Positions 10,639 through 21,416 are shown, numbered from the stretch's first letter. The stretch is DNA of 64,000 bases from Gnetum montanum (GCA_015680685.1 MNCI01009225.1:408547-472546), one strand, 5' to 3'. Made by a program: numbers and translations. The notes: generated by a model not told the origin, from the sequence alone.

Positions 10639-11650
10639 CATCCATCATGTAAATTCGTCACCCAATAAGTGTTCGGGCCGATGGGATGAACTGTTTTTCA
10701 TTAATTGCTAATGTTTGGTTTTTACCTTTAAGTTACATTGTTGATACTAAGGTATGTTCTTTTGATATGGCAGGCAATGAGATCACTTCATCCATCCATC
10801 CATCAAGTCTATGGTTTCCCTTGGCTTGGAAATGTACAGTTCCCTTCCAATAAGAACTTTAACGAACCAGTGACTGGGCATTTCTCAAACTAAGGAAGGA
10901 CTCAAGGATTTGAAACGGGTGTGACTTCAAGGGAACTTGGTGCTCTTGTGTTGGTCATTCACTTGGGTGCTTGGATGTTTTCTTCTTGGGTTTTCTTACC
11001 GTTCCGATGTAACCCAATAATCGGAAGCTGAGACAATAAAAATAAAGAAGTCTTTGCATGGTGTGGTCCCCACGCATAAAAACACAAAACAAAAAAAAGA
11101 AGAAAAAAAATGGAAAAACAGAAAAAAGAGAAGAAGAAAAAGCTAAAAAGCTAAAAGTGAGGATTCAAAGCACACCCCTTAGACGAAATAAAATTTGGGC
11201 TGCAAGCACTGGTTATGGAACCAAAGTGTTCCCTCTAACTAAGGCCCTTCTCGCTTCCCATTCTCTCTGTTGTTTCGTCGGAATGGTGGTGGCTTCTCGA
11301 AGTTGCATCCTTGTTACCCAAGTGGATGATTTAACCAACTGCATTGATGCGAAGTCACTGGAAGTGGTTGGTTTGAGCCCAGAGTTGGAATGAGATTCGC
11401 CAAGTCACATTAATCATGTAACACACAAGGGGCTGTACACCACCTTGTTCTTGGGATTCCATTCCACTTCTCTTCTTCCCATCCTTCTCTCCATTGTTCA
11501 CCTCATTGCCGGTTGTATCATTGTATATACTTTGGTTGATGCTTTGTTTTCTTTTTGGTAAATTGTTACGGTTAAAACTTTAACTCTTGTTCCAAAGGAC
11601 ATTCCCAGAGCCCACGGACTCTTTGAATGTGGGAGTGTCAGGGCATTAAG

Positions 11651-11682
11651 GGCATGAGCCTGCTTTGGGGAGGACCCACTGA
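11651..11682 (+). other. Conserved non-coding block of A
   Basis: GGGCATGAGCCTGCTTTGGG followed by GAGGACCCACTG. C (50026-50047), B (about 25360-25410, reversed) and E (about 34185-34215, reversed) keep TTTGGGG and ACCCACTTG at the matching place, although the surrounding DNA has drifted. Confidence 0.55.
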
Positions 11683-12018
11683 CATTCCTATTTGGAACAT
11701 TAGTTAACTTCTTTTCCTTAACATTTTGCAATTAATTAACATTTTTGTAAATTTCCATCATGACATCCTTTTTATTGATGCCATAGTTGTCCCTTTTTAC
11801 CTATCATTCCTATTCCTTTTCTCTCTCCATTCTAATGCTACCGGAGGTTCGCGATTAGTCATGGGGGTACGGGGCCTGATTTTTTTATTTTTATCCTAAG
11901 CCCTGAATTTTTTCGTTTCTTTTCCTAACCCCTACACCTTCGGTAGTCACCATCTACATTTTCCCAGATCCATATCAGCCATACCACAACTTAGCCAGTG
12001 AACCTAAACTGAAGCAAG

Positions 12019-12078
12019 GTATGCTTTACTTAATGATTCAATTACCCTTGCTAATATATGATGGTGTTGTGTGTGCAG
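12019..12078 (+). other. Putative 60-bp mini-intron before the second ORF of A
   Basis: GCAAG|GTATGC at the left edge, branch-like CTTGCTAAT at 12048-12056, and GTGTGCAG|ATG at the right edge. B, C and E carry the same three marks before their ORF2. Sixty bases is near the lower limit for plant introns, and splicing is inferred only. Confidence 0.45.
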
Positions 12079-12201
12079 ATGGCAATCATACAACAACAGA
12101 ATGAATCTGGAGTAGACACTTGGAATGGAGCAGCGCTGAAGCAACATGCAAGGAGTGGAATTGATAATGCGCTGAACAATGAACAATGCAATGAACAATG
12201 A
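12079..12201 (+). CDS. 40-codon ORF at the ORF2 position of A
   Basis: ATG follows the putative splice acceptor directly and the frame closes with TGA after 40 codons (starts M-A-I-I-Q-Q-Q-N). I see no likeness to the ORF2 of B, C or E beyond its position. It may be what is left after deletion of ORF2, or a chance frame. Not recognised as any known protein. Confidence 0.3.
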   Translation: MAIIQQQNESGVDTWNGAALKQHARSGIDNALNNEQCNEQ

Positions 12202-12458
12202 AAGGCGCAATCTAGGCGTTGGCAGCAACAAGACTCTTCTCTCTTCTTCTCTTCTATTCTCTCTCCTCTTTTCTCTCAGCTGCCAAATGTGGCCTGATGT
12301 CATTGTAATAAGGTGTTCACCCTTGTTGACATGAACACCAGTTTTGTCAAGTCTTGTAATAAAGATCGTTCACATGTCATCCCATTAAGTTCCATTTCCC
12401 CTAATAATCCCATACCTACCTGATATCATTGTAAGGAACTCGAGGATGAGTTTTCGTT

Positions 12459-12472
12459 CAGTCATGGGGGTA
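12459..12472 (+). other. Polypurine tract of element A
   Basis: AGTCATGGGGGTA abuts the 3' LTR. The preceding 70 bp (AATAATCCCATACCT ... GATGAGTTTTCGTTC) are shared with C and D, suggesting a conserved plus-strand priming context. Confidence 0.8.
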
Positions 12473-13251
12473 TGATGAGACACGACATGCACTAGGCCGC
12501 GATATCGTGTACATGATATCGTGTCCCGCCGCCATATCTATAAATAAGAGGCGGCACTCCCTTNNNNNNNNNNNNNNNNNNNNNNNNNNNNNNNNNNNNN
12601 NNNNNNNNNNNNNNNNNNNNNNNNNNNNNNNNNNNNNNNNNNNNNNNNNNNNNNNNGTAACCCAGTAGCGTATTCCAGGATTCTGCGCCTGGTAATCCCA
12701 GTAGTAGTCTGATGTGTATGGCTAGTTGAGGAATTAGCTGCTCATTGCTAGGCTAGAATGTGTGATAAGTATGACTTAGTTACAAGCACCCACGGGTGTG
12801 TACGGCTAGCTAAGGAATCGGCTACTTATCACACATAGGCTAAATAGGTGCCTCAGTACGACCACTTCGAGCACTTGCGTTACGTGTGGTGATCCCAGTA
12901 ACAGCTAGCATTTGGTAAGCAACAGTTGCATATTCAGGGTGTGTTCGGCAAGTGGGAACGGATGCTGACGCTAGTTAATTTAGACTTAGGACATTAGTTA
13001 GAGTTAGTTAGTTTCTCAACCCTTTCCTCTGATAGCATAGGAGATAGGCCAAAAATACCAAAAAAATCACATACCTCAGACTTGCTTAACCATACACCAT
13101 GACACATACAAGCAAGCATGGGAAGACAATGAATGATAAACCCCAAGTGTTTCTTGTGGTGTTAAGGCATTTAGTCTGCGGAGTTCGACCGGATCGCGCG
13201 TGCATACTCGTATTCGTATGGTGGAGTGTAGGGGTACCTCGCCACTCATCA
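12473..13251 (+). repeat. 3' LTR of element A (contains an assembly gap)
   Basis: Starts TGATGAG and ends CTCATCA. It has two GATATC palindromes and TATAAATA near 12539. The middle is replaced by 93 Ns, where the 5' LTR has about 337 bp, so the true LTR is longer than shown. Many differences from the 5' copy are C-to-T or G-to-A. Confidence 0.9.
12564..12656. other. Assembly gap (93 N)
   Basis: A run of N inside the 3' LTR. Comparison with 6022-6358 in the 5' LTR predicts about 337 missing bases. Confidence 0.95.
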
Positions 13252-13256
13252 CCATC
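13252..13256. repeat. Target-site duplication of element A, right copy (CCATC)
   Basis: Exact match to 5878-5882. Confidence 0.9.
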
Positions 13257-13521
13257 ATAATCATGATATTCATGAATGCAACTATCTATCCTATAGTCTC
13301 ATAATCAATACATGGACGATGAGAAATAGGAATCATGTGATGAGTTGTAAACAAGTGTTTTGTATGATCAAATGGCTCTAAAGTAACATATCATGCCATC
13401 TGATAGAGAATTGTAGGACAAATAGCTATCTATCATGGTAAATGGATGTGCTTGCACAATGGTTATTAGTCATGGTAATTGGATGCACTCACACAATGTT
13501 CTATATGAAAGGTAAGGCAAC

Positions 13522-13700
13522 AATGAAATGTTAGCCTAGTGGTAAGACTTTTGATTTGAAAGCTCCAAGTCATGGGTTTGATTCTGGTGGGTAATACTAA
13601 GTTATAAAGTTCTAATTGAACTATATATCTTGGGTTTTATCTATATTACAATTATTTGGGGTTCCAAGACCCCTTAAATGCAAGGTATGGCACAAAAAAA
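13522..13700 (+). repeat. tRNA-derived SINE-like element
   Basis: A-box-like TTAGCCTAGTGGTAAG at about 13531 and B-box-like GGTTTGATTCTGG at about 13575 have tRNA spacing, followed by about 110 bp of AT-rich body ending near an A-run (GGCACAAAAAAA). A relative with the same two boxes lies at 30445. The flanks 13257-13520 and 13700-14480 are AT-rich with nothing recognised. Confidence 0.5.
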
Positions 13701-14483
13701 TGTCTTAAATTGTTTTCAATGCCCCACTAAGATGGCATCATGATTTTTTAAGGGAAGACTTGATTGCATTATCTATATTTAGAGCATGCTTACAAGGTAA
13801 CATAGAGGTGCTAGTATTAAGCATTGAACTAGCACTTAAGCACAAATGACAGGAACAAAAAACCCAAAAAAATACAAAGGGTCTGTGTTGTTACTTGAGT
13901 TGGAAAGGTTCTAGAAGGCTTAGAATTTGATGCATAAATTACATATTTTTATATTTTTTTCTGTGAAACATGCTACATTAAATTCTAAAAGCATCCTAAA
14001 AATGCTTAAGTATATAAAAATGTGTTAGTTTTAATTTTAAAAAAATTAACTTGTATATGTTTAATAACTACTTGATTCAAGTATTTCCAATTACAATAAG
14101 ATCTTTGCAATAAATATAGTGCTATTTTAGTTTATTTTTATTTATTTGGTAAGTATAAAGTGCTAACGATATGAACTTTGAATAGTGCTTAAAAAGATAT
14201 ATAGAATGGAAGAAATCAATACTTAGATTTAATGTAATAGTTTAGGAATAAGAATGTTTGTTGATTCATTTTTAAATAAAGAATGGATTTTCAATTTATG
14301 GTATCTTTTCATAATTTGAAATTCCAAGCCACTCCTGAGTCTTGCATGGAATCAGCGCGATTTAGTGACCTTCTTGATGTGACGTTGTCCTCAATTAACT
14401 AGTTTAGTATTTTATTAGTTTTATTTCTTTAATATTTTAATATCATAAATAATAACAAAATCATCATACATCCCAATCATACT

Positions 14484-14658
14484 TAGCCATACTATTTGAA
14501 CTGACACAAGTTATGATTGAGAAGACAACAATTAATGATCTCATGCTTAGTTGTTTAGGACATCTTGCTAGTTCAAGTCCATAGAATTTGATCAGATTGT
14601 GTGTGGACACTTGTGATCTGTATGGTTGGGTTTAGGAGACTCTCACTACTTATCAACC
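14484..14658 (+). repeat. Relic of an LTR U5 end
   Basis: Contains ACTTAGCCATAC, GAAGACAACAATTAATGA, the GAATTTGATCAGATTGTG region and TATGGTTGGG in the same order as the U5 of elements A to H, ending in a decayed CACTACTTATCA. No matching second LTR was found nearby. Confidence 0.55.
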
Positions 14659-15860
14659 TTCATTTGACACCTAAGGCATAACATTTTATGTCATACTTAT
14701 GCTGCAAGGTATGTTAGATGATGTTATGTTAGATCTTCTACTTCTTCCATCTCATCTTCTAAATCAAGGGATACACCTTCTATTTAAGGCCTTTTACATG
14801 GTAGTCCATGCATGATCACCTTCCACTCTAACATGTTTATTTTAGAAGGTTGGAGATAAGGATATCTAGTGGTTCTTGTTTACGCACATAATCTTCTTAT
14901 CAAACATGGAAATGCATATTACTTGACTATGGAATGTTTGATTTCTTTAGCTCAAGCCATGATGAGGGATTTATAGAGGAAATATGGAACATTAATGTGA
15001 CATCAACCTCACATCACGACAATAATATTTTTTCCACATGTAGAAATGTATGAAGATTGCTTGGTTGGAACAAAATTTCAAGTTGAAATCCTAAACATGG
15101 CCCTCACATCCATAGGAAGTATCAAAAAGTTAACGTTTTCTTTGGCCATTCCAAAAGCTTTCTTGTAGACATTGGTTTCTAACTTTGGCTTAGAGAATTT
15201 TGATTTTAGGCACCACTCCAATCCTTTCTAATTTGGATATCTAGTGACCTTAGCAATATCTTGTGTAGTGAACTATGGTAGTGACATCACTTGGTTTGAT
15301 CTTCTCAAAGAACTCTACAAGTTCATGCCTATACCAGTCCACTGATTCGGTAAGACAAAAATAGAATTTAGTCCTTTGCAACTAGGCCTTGAGTTCAAGA
15401 GGACCTTGATAAAAAAATTTCTTTAAAGTACTTCTTGTCAATAATCTCACTTTTTTTCTTCAACTCTTTGTATTGACTGAAATCATCAGCGTGAGGCTAG
15501 AAGGGAAAAACACATGCTAAAAGATTGCCGGAGAGACACAACCGACCCTGCCTTCATGTGAGGGGAAGCTGGAAAAAGGAAACAAAGGAAAACTACCTTG
15601 GATGGTCTGCATGCAAATCAACCAAGGACTTCCCTAAGCATAAGCTATGGATAGCATTGGGGTTATCATAATTGATGACGTACAAAATTTAAACAGTGAT
15701 GCATGAAATGCAAATAGAGCGTATACAGAACTGTATTGTAAACAAAGCATAAACAGAGCAAACAATATAAATGGAAGGTAATAATGAACTGTATTCTATT
15801 GTTTAACAAGAATGTGCACCGGTCAAAGCGTAGTTGCATATGTGGATGGCAAGTCAAGCA
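14659..15860. other. Unclassified degenerate sequence
   Basis: No intact ORF. On the minus strand at about 15180-15480 a coding-like stretch reads D-W-Y-R-H-E-L-V-E-F-F-E-K-I before stops. It could be an old retroelement protein, but I cannot assign it. Confidence 0.3.
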
Positions 15861-17160
15861 CTAAGCCTTGGAATGATGTGTTTGCAGGTGCTTGGATGTT
15901 AGGAGTCACGTGCGCTTGAGCGTCCAAAGTTTCCAGTTGATGCTCCCTAAGTCATCAACCTTCAAAATTGCCAACCCTATTTATGTGAATGGATAGGGTA
16001 TTTATAAGGTTTTTCTAGGCTCGAGCACGGAATTCATGGATGGAATTAATGGTTGAGAGATGAGAGGAAAAAGGATCATATGACACATGTTAGATGGATA
16101 GCTGTGTGTGAATTGGACGTGCGTAGGCAAGCTACGTTCTTGACCAGATGCACTGTATCTTACAATGTGTTTTGGCTTATGCAAGCTAGCTTACACCCAT
16201 AGAAGCAGGTACAATTTGGAGTGTAAGAGCTTGACAACTCACAAATGGTGAAAATTTATAAAAAATGATAATGTACAATAAGAGAAATTGACCTCGGCTC
16301 GCTTGGAACTTCTCGATCCATGGATTGACTACTGCAGGATGCTGATGTGAGTGGTTTAATGGCTGTTTGAGGCATTTCTGTTTCACCAAAGCTTCCAGTG
16401 TGAGTTTATTTTGTCTTAGTGTGTCCTCAGCGTGTGTTTGGCATGCTTTTGACTAGGCGTGATCAGTTGTCACCATGTACTCACGCTGCCAACGTGACCT
16501 CAACGTGACCTAATGAAAATGACACATTTCACACTAAATTTTGATCTTTGAAGCCTGTTCTTTGAATGCAACAATTGCCTGGCTATGATTGACCCTGTGA
16601 GTGAACTGCATGTTGAGAATTGAGCTTGAGTGTGTCTTGATTTGAGCCATTTTTGGTAGCTCATGCTGGACTCATGCTATCAGCGTGACCTCAGCGTGAC
16701 CTTAGCATGAGTAACAAAATCTTTGCAATTTTGGACCTAAAGTCTGGAATTCTAGAGGCTGGGACTTGAAGTAGTCATCAATGGACCTTGAGGGTGACTT
16801 GCACCTTCAAAGTCAAACCATTTTGACTTAGTTTTAAGGCTCTTGGAGTTGCTCACGCTAGGTGTGATCTGCACTCACGCTGTACTCACGCTGCCAGCGT
16901 GACCTTAGGGTGACCTGGGAGAATTTGTGCAATCTAGCCCAAAATCTGAACTCCCGAATGTTGAAACTTGAAGTGGACAACAATGACCCTTGAGGATGAC
17001 TTGCACCCTCAGATTGAACCATCTTTGACTTGATCTTGAAGTGGTTGGAGTTGCTCACACTGAGGGCAAGCCTCGCTTGACAAGCCCAGTGTGAGTTACA
17101 TGCCTTAGTCAAATTTTTGCCTCCCAAAAGCTCAAAAGGCTCTGAGTTGTCCTCGTTTCA
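15860..17160. repeat. Degenerate repeats rich in CAGCGTGACC / CTCACGCTG
   Basis: Copies of CAGCGTGACCT and its near-complement CTCACGCTG cluster at about 16480, 16680 and 16890. Two longer units starting near 16735 and 16938 align (CTTGAAGTRG, GACTTGCACC, GAACCAT), giving a period of about 200 bp. No coding signal. The first 600 bases hold nothing clear. Confidence 0.5.
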
Positions 17161-17212
17161 AAGTGCTAGGCCGAAATTAGTGGTGTTTCACTCTTTACCC
17201 TAAATATTGTTC

Positions 17213-17860
17213 TATTTTGTCCTTGTCACTAGTTTGGATGATTCAAATTTATCCAAACTTTCTTCTTGATTTCTTATAATGTTATGCATATATTCTTGGG
17301 TCCTTGTTGAACCTTTGGTATTAGATGACTCTCATTCTTGTGGCTATGTTGGCTCCCCAACTAGTTGATCAATCATCAAGCTATCAGTAACAACATGTTC
17401 ATAACTTGGATGTTTTGAATGTAATACTTTTATCATTTCATTAAAATTCTTCTTTTTCCCTAACACTAGTATGGATTGTCCAAATTGGTCCAAGTTCTTT
17501 GTTTGATCCTTCACAACATTGCACATACATTCTTGTATTCTTTCTAAACTTTGGCCTGATAGGTTTCTTTTCATTGCACTTGTGTTAGTTCTTTAAATCC
17601 TAATTAGTTGACCAAATGTTGGGCTCTCAAATTCAATAGGTTAATGCTTTAAGTATTTTGAATGTAGTACTTTCCTTTTCTTCTTGGTACTTTCCTTTTC
17701 CCTAAACACTAGTATGGACTGTTCAAATTGACCTAAATACTTTGCTTTATACTTTACAACATTATGCCCTGGTTCTCGTGTTTTTAGTGAACCTTTAGCC
17801 TTAGATGGTTCTTTTTATTACACTTGAATTGGTTCCATTAGCCTCAGGACTTGAGACGGT
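17213..17860 (-). repeat. Three tandem units of about 240 bp with a coding-like minus frame
   Basis: Landmark CACTAGTNTGGAT recurs at about 17226, 17464 and 17706, and an ATTCTTG/GTTCTCG block follows each, so the period is about 240 bp or 80 codons. The middle unit reads openly on the minus strand for 76 codons (segment C-N-V-V-K-D-Q-T-K-N-L-D-Q-F), and the outer units give related peptides with stops. It looks like a decayed repeat protein or an expanded exon. Not recognised. Confidence 0.5.
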
Positions 17861-18094
17861 CGGCTTTCAACTTGGACACTGGAATAAGAATTTGATAAGA
17901 AATGAGCCACGCACAGAAATCAGGGGCAAAGAACGAACGTAAATACTGCAAAGATTAAGGCAAAAAGGAAGAAAAGAGAATAAAATGGAAATGCATTGTA
18001 GATCCGCCCTATGCCCAGTTTAACGTATGGTAGTAAAATTCTCCGAAATAGAAATTATGCATATTTGATGCTAATGCCTTAATGTTAAAATTCG

Positions 18095-18168
18095 TGCGAA
18101 CAGTGGGAGTTGAACCCACGACCTTTTGATCTGAAGTCAGACAAGCTAATCCACTACGCTATGTAGTT
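18095..18168 (-). tRNA. tRNA-like sequence with a UCA anticodon (probable pseudogene)
   Basis: The minus strand gives an intact T-arm (GTGGG-TTCAACT-CCCAC), a 7-base anticodon loop CTTCAGA, and a D-arm region with GTGGATTAGC. The anticodon arm differs from that of plant tRNA-Trp(CCA), as I recall it, by two transitions, one of which changes CCA to TCA. The anticodon stem has one mismatch. The acceptor 3' strand TGTTCGC pairs with only three of seven 5' bases, and the D-stem is weak, so I judge it non-functional or SINE-derived. Confidence 0.5.
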
Positions 18169-18479
18169 ATTTTCTATTGCAAAGTACACTGAAAGCATGT
18201 GAGGCTTATTTTTAACACAATATTAAAGCATTGGATAAAGGAGAATGCTTATCCTTTGCGATAGGGTAGTAGAATCTTGAGCTGATATGCTTTTGCCAAG
18301 CATTTCATCACTTCAAGTAGGGAGGTCTTCAATTTCACATAGGACAAATTTTTTAAAAACTTCAAAAGTCTAACATGAACTAATTTAATAGATATAGGCT
18401 TATGGCTAACCTAATTTAGTTTGTAGGCAATAATTTTAGGTTAACTCGGTTTGTAATATATACTTTATAGGTATAGTGT

Positions 18480-20345
18480 TAAAATGTGGCTGTGCAAGTG
18501 GGGTTAGAAAATGAATAGTGCATTAATAAAACAATTATGTTATTTAAAAATGGAGATAAAAAGGATCTCAATAATTTATGTTTAAAAGATGGACCACATA
18601 AAATTAGATATGTGCAATTTCCTAAGTAGCATTTAGGCAACAACACTCTACTATAAATCATCTCATCACTTTAAAATATCTTATTGATAGAGCAAAAGGT
18701 TCATACAAAAAAAGATTTTATATGATTTGTAGATTTTTCTAAGGTCTATGATTCCATCATTTAAAGCAAGTTATGAAGGCACTTGGAAAATTTAGAAATT
18801 CTCAATACGCTATTATCTACTATGAAAAAATTTTACAAAGAGGTATAAATTCAATTTATCAATATGCTAAAAGAATTTTATTTAACACTTTTGTTGGTGT
18901 TAAATGAAGATGTCCTCTTTCTCATACTTCATTTGGGCATTTTATTGATGAAATTGAAGAGTGAATGTATAAATCAATAACTTATTTTACAATTATAATT
19001 GAAAGTCATCTTGTCAAACTCTTACTCTATGTTGATGATGTTGCCTTAAAATTACAAATTTAATGGAAGGATTGCAATAAATACTTCATAGTTTTAATGA
19101 CATTTTGTTAGTGTTTAGGAATAAAAGTTGAAAGTTAATGTCTAGAAAACAAAAATTATGATTTGTAATCTACATAATAAGATGTACAATTTTACTATAG
19201 GATGTCAACATATGGACATAATTTCATTTTGCAAATATCTTGGTCTAGAATGCTCCTGTAATTATAAATGGAATCCATGCATTACTCAAAGAGTTGCAAG
19301 TGGTATGAAAGCCTTATTTTCTTTGAAAAGTAATGTATGAAGGAATATATTCTAGCTTGGGATATCTAAAAATAATTTTATCATGTCATTGTACAACCTA
19401 CTATTCTTTATGGATGTGTTATATGTGATATTACTCTATTAAATAAATATTGGAAAGAAATAGGAAAAAATTAGAAGCTTTTTTTCTTTTGCCTAAATAA
19501 ATTTAAAGTAAAGAAACAAATACAATATGATATTATGTCTCTTGAAGTAGAAATAATGTCATTAGAGGTTGAAGCTATTTATTAGTTCATGCCTACATAT
19601 AATTGTTATGTGTGTTCATTGAATAAACATTCCAAAAAAGTGATGATGGAAACCCTTGATAAAGGATAGCTTCATGAAGGGATTCCATGGCTTAATAAAT
19701 GGAATATTCAAGAGTACAATCTCTATTTTGACCCTAACTAAGTTAGCAAATTAGCAAAACAAACAATATCTCAAAAATGTTGGAAAATGTAAAAGTTAAA
19801 AAACATTTCTATTTGAATAGTATCAAGAGAGGCCTTAATTCAAATGGAAACTATTTATCTACTACTATTTTTCATTCATTACAATCCTTAATTAGCGCAA
19901 CACAAATTGGATATCATCATCTAAGAGTTGAAACAAGTAGATGATTCAAAATTCCTCTTGAAGAACGAATATGTGGATTGTGCTATAGAAATAGCATTGA
20001 AAATGAATACCACCTTTTCCTATAGTTTCTTGCATTAGAGCATCTTAGACATAGATGGGATATTACAATTGTAAATTTGATTGATTTGTTCCAATTATTA
20101 CCATGAATACTTGATAATTTTCTAACTAATTTTTTTAGATTCATAGCATGTATATTTCTACTATCTACTAGATCCAAAGGTTCTACAAAAATAATATTTT
20201 AGTTTCAATAACATAGAAGGTTTTGAGCTTATCAAGGCATCCAAATTATTGGTTAAGGGTGTCGGTTGTATTTTATAAGTTATAGGTGGCCTTGAGTTAT
20301 ACAAGCATTATGTAAAAATAATGTTGTGAATAGATCCATATGACC
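18480..20345 (+). pseudogene. LINE-1: reverse transcriptase to C-terminus of a non-LTR retrotransposon
   Basis: Plus-strand frames show F-V-D-F-S-K-V-Y-D-S near 18730, a G-V-K-*-R-C-P-L-S block near 18900, L-L-Y-V-D-D-V-A-L (the YADD-type catalytic motif) near 19025, and the C-terminal knuckle region H-H-L-R-V-E-T-S-R then I-C-G-L-C-Y and E-N-E-Y-H near 19920-20015. This order is that of LINE ORF2. Stops and shifts are frequent. LINE-2 and LINE-3 are the same family. Confidence 0.8.
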
Positions 20346-20501
20346 TTACTTCTATTTTAGTTTTAGTTTAAATATTTATAAACTTGTAATGTTGTTTTTT
20401 TAAATAGTTTTGGACTTATAGTTAATTATATAGAATTTGGCTATAAATTTAGAGGTGCAATGTTAATGGTCTAATTAAAATGATTAAAATTTAACTATTT
20501 T

Positions 20502-21416
20502 TGGATGCATCATAGTACCCCTACACTCAACCATATGAATACGAGCATGCATGCATGATCTGGTCAAACTTCGCAAATGAACTAGTTGTGATATCTAGAT
20601 AGTTACACGTTGATCGTAGTTCACTGTCTTCCCACCTGGACTAGTATTTGCTTTGTCACATATGGTTAGTTCAAAGTGAGGTGAATGATGGGATCCTAAA
20701 TTAATGCTACTCCTAGAGAAGATGGGGAACAATCTTAATTAAGCTAATAGACAATGGAAAATGAAATCTATGCTAACCCTAAGTGTGATGAGCCTCTATC
20801 TTTAATCATTCGTATGCATCTTGGACCTCATGTACTATTTCTAGGAATCTCAAGTGCACATTACTTGAGCACTCCTAGATACGCTACTTGGTTACCAATT
20901 AGTTACAATTAAAATGTTTGTGATTAAGTCGTACTCATTCCACATTAATCGTAAATGATAATAAAGGAAATATGAACNTTGATTAAGTCGTACTCATTCC
21001 ACATTAATCATAAATGATAATAAAGGAAATATGAACTAAAAAGACAACGATAAATATTTAACAATTAAAGTAATTAAAAGCTAAGTGAATGCTGTTATGA
21101 TGAAGTAATGTTGATATTTATTGCTAATCATGTGTGTGTCCAAGTACGTCACACTTGAACAAAGGTTCCATACAATTACAATCATCACACTACGAGCATG
21201 CACTGGGGAAAGAACTGAAACTAATTGAAAACTGACAGAAAGACTCTACCCTAAGACTTACCAACTACTACTCCCTTCCTGTGCATCCGAATGTTGTATT
21301 TATAGGCCTACACAAGAATCACAATATCGTGTATTTGATATCATTATCTAGGCTATGATATCACGTACCTGATATTGAGGATTCGATATAGGGGCCTGGA
21401 AAACCACAATTCATCA
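20502..21416 (-). repeat. 3' LTR of element B
   Basis: On the minus strand it starts TGATGAATTGTGG. Its inner-left end is decayed. GATATC-type motifs lie at 21335-21390 and a TATA box (TATAAATAC) near 21298. It includes a duplication around N at 20978. Confidence 0.8.
20921..21036. repeat. 57-bp duplication around a single N (assembly join)
   Basis: 20921-20977 and 20980-21036 match with one difference and flank N at 20978. Confidence 0.85.

Larger units (their letters stand above)
10441..12018 (+). other. Non-coding region between gag-PR and the second ORF of A
   Basis: No long ORF. It starts with T-rich sequence repeating TTTTGTTTTACAA (10458-10600), then (GT)10 at 10619-10638, a purine-rich stretch at 11085-11155, the conserved block at 11651-11682, and a second internal ATGGGGG motif at 11855-11870. 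The same order of landmarks is found in C and, reversed, in B. Confidence 0.6.
5883..13251 (+). mobile_element. Element A: complete non-autonomous gag-protease LTR retrotransposon
   Basis: It is bounded by LTRs with 7-bp inverted ends (TGATGAG/CTCATCA) and by a perfect CCATC duplication. Inside are an intact tRNA-Asp primer site, one 1114-codon gag-protease ORF, a 1.6-kb non-coding stretch, an intron-like sequence ending at a 40-codon ORF, and a polypurine tract. There is no RT, RNase H or integrase: the tail of the ORF aligns with the sequence just downstream of integrase in element E, so pol was probably deleted from an E-like ancestor. It is the best preserved element in the window and resembles the published TR-GAG class (terminal repeats plus gag). 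Movement would need enzymes from a partner. Confidence 0.9.

Noticed and set aside
10749-10772. Very short intron (AAG|GTATG ... GGCAG|GC) after gag in A
   Set aside because: At about 25 bp it is far below any spliceable plant intron and has no counterpart in B, C or E.
11058-11393. 111-codon plus-strand ORF starting in a lysine-rich stretch
   Set aside because: The purine-rich run gives the lysines. The place matches non-coding sequence in B and C, where no frame is kept.
14530-14590. Second tRNA-like SINE head (CTAGTTCAAGTCC)
   Set aside because: The surrounding 175 bp align with the U5 end of the LTRs, which explains the sequence better.
18095-18168. Selenocysteine tRNA
   Set aside because: Only the UCA anticodon fits. 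There is no long variable arm or extended acceptor, and land plants are not known to use selenocysteine.
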